In this document: piece by piece, positions 14,301 through 26,300 of the stretch
Numbering within the stretch: the first letter of the stretch is position 1
How the letters are laid out: each line of letters opens with the position of its first letter
Assembly: GCF_900700375.1 (NCBI RefSeq)
Contig: NC_041716.1
Coordinates: forward strand, 19,826,578-19,890,577
Source of the DNA: Denticeps clupeoides
Lineage: Eukaryota > Chordata > Actinopteri > Clupeiformes > Denticipitidae
Direction of reading: 5' to 3'
Length of the DNA: 64,000 bases
Position numbers and translations under genes: made by a program
Notes under the pieces: generated by a model
Told to the model about the DNA's origin: nothing
Database searches by the model: none
Seen by the model: the letters and a program-made list of their open reading frames with translations, nothing else

Positions 14301-17300
14301 TTTCTCCAAGACATCTGCACCCTGATTGACGTGAGTTTTTTCCAAAAGCCTTGGTCTGTCTGAGTGACTTCCTGTCCCTGGTTTTTGGCTTGTTTGTCAT
14401 TTGCCAACCGTTGCATGTCTTTAGTTTTCATCCCACAGTCATTATCGTACACTGCAACCACTGCAACCACTGCAACGCAGCAGTGTACAGCATTCAGGAA
14501 GCCACTAGCAGCCCTTCCTCCTTTTCATGTCTGTCGAACCAACATCCAGTTCCTTTTCTATCGTTTAACTCTTTCAGTCATGTCAGTCCTGTCTGTGCTC
14601 GCTTTATATGTATATGTATATGACCTAGTCCATTACTTCATCTATCATCTTAATACTCTGGCCATGATTTACTCAACACTTTATTAAAACCTTTAATTAG
14701 TGCATAGACTTTTAGTATGTGCCAGATCCAGCCCAAATATAATTTTTATTTCCATTTTAGCCATCTGTATGCCTGTTCTAAATATTACACGACTACCTGA
14801 TCACAAGGCTTTTAGATGTGATTATTTTGCATAATTATTTTGCTAAATTAACTCAGTATAATATGCAATGTTTGTCTGGTGATTGTTTAATGAGTTGCTG
14901 TTTCTATAAATCTGTATGAGTATAGAATCATGGATAATTTAGTAAAAAACACTGTGAGTGCATAGTAAATAAGAAAAGAAAATTTAGTAACTTGTAGGCA
15001 GTGATCTATTGAATGTACGGTCAAAGTGTGTTAGTCAAAATTTTCTAATTTAACAAATCTGTAAATCCAATGATGGCCCTAGTCATTAATGTAAAAAAAC
15101 TTTTCAAATATGGTATATAAAAAGCAATACTATTGAAAGCTCCTTCACACACTGTTAGTGGCTTATTCAGCTTTTACTGTAACCTTACACTTCCTGTAGT
15201 TAATGGAAAGTGTCTCACAGTTGTGGCCAATCACTTTGCACAGTATGTTGGTATCAATAGGGAACTGTTTGTTTCAGGTATGACCGTGGCTTTTTTTGTG
15301 GTTTGGATCTGGATTTTACTTACTTACTGCTGAAAAAAATCCCTTTGGTATCTATCTATCTGTCTGTCTGTCTCTTTTATTTGTAATGTGGTTTGGATGA
15401 ATTGGGCTTTAAGTGGTTGTTATGCAAGATTAGAGTCCTATTTAAAAGGATCTCTATTCTCATTATTAATTTTACTTCTAAGCAGTTTCTCTCCATGGAA
15501 CAAGTGTTTCAGCACATTCCATGTCATTTTCAGTGCACAGATCTTGGATACCATCTGACTGTGTCTCGGGTGCTGCGAGGGTTCCTGTCTAGCCGGCACC
15601 GGGCAGAGCTGAACCTGAAGAACGGGCTGCAGCAGCTGGACAGCGCTGTAAATGGATTGGATCAGGGGCAGGACAGAGACGCCTTGCTGCAGGCCCACAA
15701 CACAGCATTCTGTCTGCCTTTTCGCTTTCAGTACCAGCCTCACGAGGGTGACCAGGTCAGGTCCTGTTCTGAGACCCTTTGTCACAGTTGATCATTTACA
15801 TTTACATTTACATTTACAGCATTTACCAGACGCCCTTATCCAGAGTGACTTACAATCAGTAGTTACAGGGACAGTCCCCCCCTGGAGCAACTTAGGGCTA
15901 AGTGTCTTGTTCAGGGACACAATGGTAGTATGTGGGATTTGAACCTGGGTCTTCTGGTTCATGGGCGAGTGTGTTACCCACTAGGCTACTACCACCCCAT
16001 CAGATTTGTTCATCAAGAAGCTCTGAATCTGTTCAGTACAGCGGAATATGTTTGTGTTATATTTCAGCTGAATTGCTCTGTATGAGTGAAATATCAGACC
16101 CGGCTGGTAGGTGTATTAGTTGAGTCAACTTAATTTCATTTCTGTGAAGGGAATCTTTCTCTTTTTCTCAGGTGTGTGAAGTAAGCGCTGAATGCCAGGT
16201 GCGATACGAGCTAGAGACCAGATTCCAGCAGCTTCAATCAAGGCTCGCTGCAGTTACCTTGGAAACAGAGGAGGTATACTGCTTACAGCTCACTCCGACC
16301 CATTACCAAATGCAGTTATTTACCCAAGCTTTGCCCAAAATTTCCCATGAAACCATCTGTTGTCACATCATATTACACAGTAAAATAACAAACACTACAT
16401 TTCCCATAATTCCCGAGACCTTTTAGAACAACCTCTTAATCCAACTCAACAACATGATTTATACTTAAGTAATGTAATTACATCCTAACCTAGTAAGGTC
16501 AAAGGCACATGGTTATACTCATACCAGAATAAAATCCTGATGGTACGAGCAAGTCTGAATGGGATCAGGGTCAGAGTTAGGTTACATGTTCATTTCCGTC
16601 AACCCTTGCACACCCTGGTCCATCCAGGTCAAGGTGATACATGTGTCCACAAGTGCCTTTTTAATACCTATTGAATATGTAGGCTGTACAGTGCTCAAGA
16701 AGCTCATCAGACATCCACAAAATGACCACTGTCTCCATTCTTCTCCTTAATAGATCAGTAAGACCCTGAAGGCAACCCATACTGCCCTGCTTGACAGCAT
16801 CAGCGATGATGACTGTAACCCAGCTCCAGACATCACCTCCACAGTTTCTATGGACACCAGTGGTGACGGCCCTGGGACCAAGCTTAGTCTGGCAAAACGG
16901 AGAGCCAACCTGCAGGAGACAGAGACCTACTACTTCACAGTAAGTGTTCTCATTGGCCTGACTAAATTATTCCTAATGGAATGGCTGTTGGTTGCTGTGG
17001 TCGGAGTGGAGAAATGTGAGGGGGAAATGAAAGTTGTTTTGAAATGAAGGCTAATTAGTGTAACGGTCAGATTTCAATGTGCATTGTTCCACTTTGTTTG
17101 ACTGGAGAGGGAACATGGTTTTTGAACGGAGACAGCAGAAAGCAGGATCAATTCCTTCCTTTTTACTAACATTCTGGACACAATCGACTACAGTCTTATC
17201 TGTATGTGAAGTTCTACCTGTGCTTGATGCCTTGCAATTGGGTCTGAGCCGAATTTAATTGGACCACACTATCTTCCAGTGGAAGCAGTGGTGGCCTAGC

Positions 17301-20300
17301 AGTTAAGGAAGCGGCCCTGTAATCAGAAGGTTGCCGGTTCTGAGCAAAGCTCCGTACCCACTCACTGCTTCCCGGGTGCCTGTCATGGCTTCCCACTGCT
17401 CACCAAGGGTGATGGGTTAAAAGCAGAGGACACATTTTGTTGTGTGAACGTGTTCTGTGCTGCAGTGTATCACAATGACAATCACTTCACTTTCACTCAC
17501 TCATTGATTACTGTTTTCCACCACAAGATAATAATCAAAGTACTACATAAGATGTAGTATGTGGGGAGAGTTTGTGAATGCCAGATTGAAAAAATTCTCC
17601 AGATAGAAAGCTTGAATTGAACCTTAGATAATCATCTTAGATGAGAAATTGCTTGGCTCAGTAATGGTTTAAGTCCTGTGTGTCTAAAACAGAAAAAAAG
17701 AAGAGCGGATAGGACACTGTGCTACACCTTTGTGTTTTTTTTCTCTGTAAATTCTGCAGACAGACTTGACTATGACATTATCTATTGTAATGCCATACAA
17801 ACCGGCCCTCAGTATTCAAGGCTTAAGTGTGTGTTTTTTTTTTTGGTTGGACAACAGATTTAATTAAGCTTTGTGCAAACTCCCTAAGACACTTTGTTTG
17901 ACTCATTTTCTTAGAAAGTGAAAGAGTATTTGGGTGGCAGTTCCCTGATATGCAAACTTCAAGCCAAACATGACCTACTGAAGGAGGCCATCCAGAAAGG
18001 TACGACATGGGCACTACCAGTCCCATTCTACCACCCACACTGTCTTACTGTGTAATTGTACACAGAGGGTTTGTTACAGTCCAACAATGTTGTGTGTCAG
18101 TGCTCAGGCCTTTTCTGCTCTTCTTCCCCTTAGCTGAAGCCATTGACAGCGATCCTTCCAGGTACCTGCACCTCTTCCTCAGTCTCTCTAGAACTTCCTC
18201 ACTTTCCTGGCTATTCCAGTGACCCTCTGAACCTGTCCGAACCTGGCCATGGTCCACACTTCATTTGCACAAAATCCTGTGTGTGTGTGTGTGTGTGTGT
18301 GTGTGATATGAGAGAGAGAGGTGGAGAGCATTAATGGAGTGCAGGAGATTTTGACCTGGGTTGTAAGAGTTTTCAGTACATTTCACAGATCTTTATGCTG
18401 TCTGACAGATTTTAGCTGATGATCAATATAATTGTTGATTGTGACATTTTATAACAGCCAAATACAAATGATTTCTACTGGTTTATATTGATAGGAAATT
18501 TGCAATGATATTTAAAAATAATGAACGATTGAAGACCTAACTTAATACTGACATTAAAATGACTGTGTAACTGTATGAGCATGAGCTGTGTGTGGACATC
18601 TATTTCTTTTGCATGCATCTGTCATTTAGCATGTGTTGTTCGTGCTGTAATGTTACAGTGGACTGCTGGTGTATGTTTCCCAGAATGCCTGCTGGTAGGT
18701 CAGTGCGTGTGCGGAAGGCCAGACCCTGTTCCCAGTACAACCACAAACTCTTCTCTGGAGACATTCTCTCTTTCATCCAGGTACAGCCATGCAGCTGCTG
18801 AGTTTCTGCTGCTGAGTTTGCGCCACATATGTGCTATCTTATCACAGTATCACTGTAGAATTAGTGCAAAATCATTGAAGAGTCACTGCTACAGTTTGCT
18901 AGGGTTGAATGGGGTCCTTTGGGACATTTAAAGTAAGGTAAGTTCATTCTAAATTAAGAGAAAAATTAAAGTTAAATTATAGGGCTCTTCTATTAGAAGG
19001 ATCATGGGTGTCTGTCACTACACCATGTAATATAAATACCTCCCAGCTATCCTGATGTGCATACACTGCCAATTTATTGTGTTAGCAGTAAGTTCTTATG
19101 TTCCTGTTCTTTCCCCCTGTCTGGAGTATTGCATACTTGAGACTTGTATACTTGAGGTTCCTTTTGGTACAGTCAGAAGTCTATCTAGTGCTTCATGGAC
19201 AGTTAGTCTTAAAGAATGAGCAAATAACATTTCTGTATGCACAGATCACAGGTTTTGAACCTGTCATCTCAGCACTATAAGGCATCTTGAGAAATGTCAG
19301 TTATGGAGGGATGAGAACTAGGGGGCTTTGTGAAAATTTACAACCTATAGAAGGTTTTCCCAACTGATCTTGAACTCAATCAGACATTTGCATTCTCTGT
19401 AATATTAATACATTTACATTTACATTTACGGCATTTGGCAGACGCCCTTATCCAGAGCGACTTACAACGTAAATAGATTTATTAATCTATTAATATAATA
19501 TTAATAGATTTATTAATTAATATTTCTCTGTAAATATTAATAGAAGGCGCAAAGGTTTAAACAATCCAATCATGATTTCAAAACAATATCAATATATAAT
19601 AACATTTTCTAAAATAATAAAGAATTGCATCCGTTGGGCATTCAAGAAAATAAACACCTGATAACTTGATTTCTCTGATAGCTGACATTTCACCCAAAAT
19701 GTCACTTATGCCCCACTGATTCTCACCACTTGAAATGTTCAAGGCGTGAAGGCCACTATTAAATTGCATGCACTTAAGCAGTATTGCATTGCAGTTGTGC
19801 ACTTATGTCTTTTTCCAGTTCTGTTGTGGGCTGTGTGAGTGTGTGGTGTTTTTTCTGTGGAAACTGACTAACTGTCTTCTTTCTCATTACTGACAAAGCC
19901 TTCCCTTCAAACTCTGCATAATCCTCACCACTAAGTTCAAGCCTGCTAAAAATACCTCATCCTGTTTTCTGCTCACACTTTCTGTAAGGGCCGCTTTCAT
20001 TTGAGGATCTGAATTTGTTTGAGAAACCATTAGGAACCATGGTACAGAACTGCATGTGCTGCAACGTTGCTTCATACTGATTGGTGATTAATGAATTGGA
20101 ATATCTACAATTTGCACAGATACTGGCAACCATTTTCTGTTTCTTAAGAGATTGTGTTGTGTTGGACTTCCATGTACTGAAACCTCTTCCACTCCTGTTT
20201 AAATTTTGCTCTCTCACGACATATGCTGTCAAACAGAGGCATCTCAAGGGCCGCAGAGGCCTGTGTTTGGCACCACATCCACTGTGTGATCTGTCCTCAT

Positions 20301-23300
20301 GTGTCATCTATCTCTGGACATTATCTTGTCTCTGTCACCGTTCTTTTTTCTCTTTTGTTAGTTGTTCTCTGTCCTTCTCTTCCTGTTCCTGACAGTTCAG
20401 TGTTTATTCTTGTCCTCTGTGAAATGCTGCATTAGTGCTGGCCACTCTCTTTATCTAGAGTGGACAGTAAATCCATGAGATGCTTACCCTCATTATGCCA
20501 TTATGCACAGCACCACTGGACTGATATACAGGCAGGGCCCACCCAATGATTTATTGGTGAGGACATCTCAGACCAAAGTGGACAAGACACAGTCTGATTA
20601 AAAATGGAGTTCGTGTCTACGCTAGTGAACTGTAGTCACAGGGCAGTGGTGGTCTAGCGGTTAAAGAAACAGACCCATAATCAGAACATTGCGGGTTCAA
20701 ATCCCAAACCACCAATGTGCCACTGAGGTCCCCTCAATTACTTCACTTCATGTGCAATGTTAACTTGATCGCCTGTAAACTTGTTCCCAATTAGACGGCT
20801 TCATCTAGTGGTGCTTCCTCAAATTACACTGAATTGTGTTTAAGCTTTCACCTGTTTATTTATCTATTGCTATTTTTTTTTCGGACAAAATACAGACATA
20901 TATTCTAAACATCAGCAATATTCTCTGATTAGGGATGCATGAAAAATCCATTAGGGCCAAATTTAGATTGTCATTGGTGGGTTGGGCAAGCTACCACCTA
21001 CTCATTCTGATCGTTCTTGGTTAAGAGATGTTTTGGTCTATCCTCCCTTGTTTTGTCTTAGATAATGTTACTCCTTCCATTTCTCTCATTTACTTCTGTC
21101 TGTGTGATGTCTTCTTACCATGCCACTTTATCTTTTGCTCCTTCTCTCTTTCTCTCTCTCCCCTTCTTTCTCCCACTTTCTATACCTGCTTGGCTTGCCG
21201 TGGTTGTAGGAGGAGGAGGAGGATGTCTAGAACTCAGGTACAGATGCTCCTGTGGTGTTTGGCTGTTGAGTTGCTTTCACGTTTTCATCTGTGTTGCCCG
21301 TGGCCCTTTTATTGCTCTGTAGTGCTGCTTCTGTGTGAAACCCATGGCTGCCGTGAATTTTAATAGATGATCTGTCAAAGTGATTAGTCTTTTCTATCTT
21401 CCACTTTCTGTGGTCTATGTGCCCTTATGTCGGGTCCAGAGCTCAGGACAGCAGATCCCCCTGGTGGTGGAAAGCTGCATTCGCTTCATCAATCTCCATG
21501 GTCAGTTTAAATTGTGTTTATTTTTTAATACGTGTACTTGTGTATGGTTCCCTGTATTGCTCCAAACCCCTTTATGGGCATGAGATTGTACTGTGGTCAG
21601 GTGGTTTTTAAGGGGGTGTGTTGAATTTTTTATAATCAGGTCTGCATCATGAAGGCATCTTCAGAGTCCCCGGTTCTCAGAGTGAAGTAAACCACATCAG
21701 AGACGCATTTGAGCGAGGTGGGTGGAAAGTCCTTCAAATTCACACCGACTGTTGCCTAGAGAGGGCTTTTTGTGTTTAGAATTTTTTTTTGGAACTTTTG
21801 CTGGCCGAAACTTGACCAAAATGCTTATTTGTTAATAAGCATCAAAAGACTTATAAGAAATTGTTTGGCATAGAAGGGTGAAGACTGTTGCATATGAATA
21901 CATACTTTGCATAATGCTACATCCTCAGACAGATATACATGTTAAATGAATGTAGCCATATTTATTCCATAATAAATCAGAGATCAGAAGATCTGATGGG
22001 GTCTGTCTGTATAAACAGGTGAAGATCCTCTGACAGACAGCGAGTGTGACATTGACTCGGTGGCTGGAGTGCTGAAGCTCTACTTCAGGGGTCTGGAAAA
22101 GCCCCTGTTTCCTGAGGAGAACTTGGGGCAGCTGATGGAGTGTGTCCGTAAGAGACCAAATATCCAAAAATATGCAATCGTATGTTTCTTATTTGTGTAA
22201 CACTGATTCTTGACAACTGTGTTGAAGGTACTACCCGCACTTTTCTCTAAGCTTATCCACTACACCACTGTACAGCACTGTATCTTCTCTGTCTCTGACT
22301 CTGGGGCAGTGGTGGCCTAGCGGTTAAGGAAGCGGCCCCGTAATCAGAAAGTTGGAGTGCCACTTTCATGGCTGCCCACTACTCACCAAGGGTGATTGGT
22401 CAAAAGCAGAGGACACATTTGTGCACAGTGTGCACCGTGTGCTGTACTGTGTATCACAATGACAATCACTTCACTTTCACTAGGTGTGGTCTGGTCATTA
22501 TTTTATTGTTTAATTAATCACTGTGGGGTTCACCAGTTAAGTGGTAGGGTTTTATCATTTTTGTACCAGTGAAAGTGGTTTGAAATAATGTACAATGCGA
22601 CAGCAGCACTCTGGAGTGAAATATTTGCAGATAGGGAAGGAGCACTGCATTTTATTTTTGATATATAATCCAAAAGCCAAAATTATGTATAATTCATGCA
22701 TTTTTTGTATGTTCCTTTCTCAGAGATTGAAAACGTGACAGAAAGGGCAGTTCAGATAAAAACAGTCATCTCCACCTTTCCTCGGCCCATTGTCATAGTA
22801 ATGCGTTACCTGTTTGCCTTCCTACATCAGTATGTATAAAATTGATTACATTGTTAATGTATTACAAATGCTACAAAAGATAGATTTTTAATCCTAATCT
22901 GCTCCCACTAACCTCTCAATGTGATCAGTGTGTCCCAGTACAGCGATGAGAACATGATGCAGCCCTATAACCTGGCTGTGTGCTTTGGGCCCAGCCTGCT
23001 GAGGGGGGCGGAGTCAGGGGATGCAGTCACCCTGCAGCCACAGATTAATGCCCTGGTGAAGACCATGATTCTGCAACATGAAAGCATTTTCCCCAGCACT
23101 GCTGAACTCCCAGGGCCAATCTATGAAAAGTGCATGACCCTGGAACAGGAGTATTGGTGAGACTTTCTCTGATTATATTTTAGTATGATATTTAGCAATT
23201 TTCCACTGCATGGTACACAGTACCAGAAAACCATGTGCTCTTTAGGAATAATAATGTAAACACAATTATACCACAATGAACGAATAAATAAATAAATAAT

Positions 23301-26300
23301 ATTCTAAAAATATTTTAACAATATTCTGTTATTCATATAGTTATTCTTTCTTTTGTACATATTTCAATGATAGTGCCATAGTTTTGTGGGCCTGCCATAT
23401 AATCAGCCAATGCTGCAAATACTATCAACAATAATCATGAGAAAGATGATCTGTTTGCTCAAAAAAGACACTAATTGGTGTCTAAAAAAGGCACTAAGTT
23501 AGTATAGTCACAGTTTCACAAAATGATACTGCAGTTATATGATACCCCTGGACCCCACAGGGTTTTCATATCACCATTTGGTTTAACTTCAGCTCAGAGC
23601 TTTAACCTCAACATTGGTAATAAAGCAAAGAATTGCTTGGTACTATAAAGTAAAAAATTGAAAAAAATCTAGATATAGACATGAAAATTCATTGGAAATT
23701 AGCTGATCTTGGTGGGATAATATAGCCATTGTTTCAATTATCCAATCAGAGAATAATTAAGAGGCATAACTGATTCTTTGATTTGTTGTGATCCAATTTC
23801 CTGTGCTGTTCAGTCACAATAGGCCTGTTAGATTTGTCATGGGGGAATGACCTTTTGTCTCTTTTCTCTTTCTTAGTGAACCAATTGCAGAAGAAGGAGA
23901 GGGGGAAACTGAGCACCTTCACAGTGAGGATGGTGAGAAAGTACACACACTCAACCACAACCTAAATATTGTATATGATCCATAAAATGTTGCAGATTGC
24001 ATATAACAAGTAGAAAAAAGAGAACAGTGGCTCATCAATCTTAATCTGGCCTAAAGTTTCTGGAGGCTTTACAGCACTGCAATGATTCCAGTTATGGCAC
24101 GTCATTTTGTGGATTGTGTGGTCTGTGAGAGATTTGTTGCATGGTGCACCGATTGATCAAATTATAATTTTAGCAGGGTTTAAAAAACGTTTTCTAAAAT
24201 TTAGCAGTGATTGAATGAGCAAAGAGGTTAAAAAAGACTCAGACAACACTATAATGCTTATTTTAGTTGTTTATTTTGCCTCTTATTTTCTTGACTAGTA
24301 AAGATGAAACTAAATAGTATTTAATAATTCAAACAGATGATTCATGTAATCCCCAATGTGTTCATTCCCTGTTGGGTGTTGTATCGCTGTGTGTCATGCT
24401 GCTTGTTGTCTCCTGGGTGGTGCGCTGCTGTTGTATTGCGTGCTGTGTGCTGTGTGTCCTGTGGTGTGTCTGCTGTGCAGAGTGGGATGCAGTGGCCCTG
24501 TTTGATTATGTTGCACGGTCTGCAGCCGAGCTGTCATTGAAGCAGGGGGACCACATCATGTTGCACAGCAAGGCGTCATCTGATTGGTGGAGAGGAGAGG
24601 TGGGCGGAGTGAAGGGCCTCGTCCCTCATAAGTACATAAGTGTGTCTGAAGGGTGAGTAACCCAGGCTTCACACATTTTTTGTGTGTTTGTTGATTTGTT
24701 TCTGGACTGGAACCCTTTGCTCCCTCTTCTAAGGGTGGAGCGTAAGCATGAACGAGGGAGGAGGGAGGAGAGCAGAGGAGGAAGCACCGGTAACCTGGCT
24801 GAGGAGCAGCAGCATGGAGAACACAGCACTCGGTACAATATACCACACACACACAATACAAATATAACTAACACACAAAGAGGCAACAGTTTTCTGTTTT
24901 GCAAATAATTATTTAAATTGGTTTGTATTTATTATAAATATGTTTGTATTGTTGCAGCATCTGTTTTGTTACAGCATTATTATACTTGTCTATTATATTA
25001 GTCTGCAATAGAGTAAAGGCACACATATATTAATTAATCTGAGAAATTTTACATTTACGTTAGCACAGAGCTGTTTAAGTGAGTGTGGTAGCAGCCTAGT
25101 GGGTAACACACTCGCCTATGAACCATAAGACACAGGTTCAAATCTCACCTACTACCATTGTGTCCCTGAGCAAGACACCTAACCCTAAATTGCTCCTGTA
25201 ACTCCTGATCTCTGTACTTCTGGATAAGGGCATCTGATAAATGCCGTAAATGTAAAATGTAGTGAAATTGGCTAGCTGAAGAGAGGTTAACTTCAAGCAA
25301 CCTTAATATCTGCAGTAGACTTGCAGATATATAGCAATATGTGCTTTATTCCTGTCCTGTAGCATAATCCTAACCTCCGAACTCATTTGAAATGGGCCGA
25401 GAGAGTGAGTTGGCCTTAAAAGTGGGGATTAAGTCTCCTATATAACTACTGTGAATGAGGCAGACTCTGCTTTGAAAGATCTGTTTGTTTGAGTGGATGG
25501 TCATTAAAGAGGTTAATATAAATGTCCATGATGAAAGGTCATGCTGTATGCCAATTTGAATATGTATTGTGTTCTCTTATTCCTTCCTCATGGGCTATTA
25601 GATTGTCATGATATCCAGGCACAGATTTGTTCCAAGGTGTTTATTAAAGCAACCCAAATTCTGGATGAGTATTTTGGGAATGGGGGAGTGCAAGTGGGAA
25701 AGTCACACAAACAATAATGGGGAACATGAAACATGTAACAGGACTCTGGCAACAGCAAGGGGGGAAACAGGGACCTGAAGGTAAAACCTCCAGACAAACC
25801 TAAAACATAAATATGAGTACACGACACAGACATGGAACACGCTCGGCTTTGGGGCAAACAGCGGTAAAGATGAATGCGCTGTCATTGGTTCAATACCTGA
25901 CCCAGAACACTAGGGCGGCAACCTTTTATAGTGCAAGAAACAGGTACGAGGAAGAAGGATTGGGCATGGCCTGCACTCATTGACCCAGAAATACATTTCA
26001 GGAACTGGTGCTGGGGAAGGGGTAGGGGCACTTATACATAGATCTGATAAAAAAATAACTGTATAGAAGTTGTTAGAAGCTATAATATACACTGCTCAAA
26101 ACAATGTAACTCAAAGCCAATCACACTTCTGTGAAATCAAACTGTCCACTTTGGAAGCAACACTGATTGACAATACATTTGACATGCTGTTGTGCAAATG
26201 GAATAGACAACAGGTGAAAATTACAGACAATTAGCAAGACATCCCCAATAAAGCCATGGTTCTGTAGATGTTGACCACAGACCACTACTCAGTCCCTATG

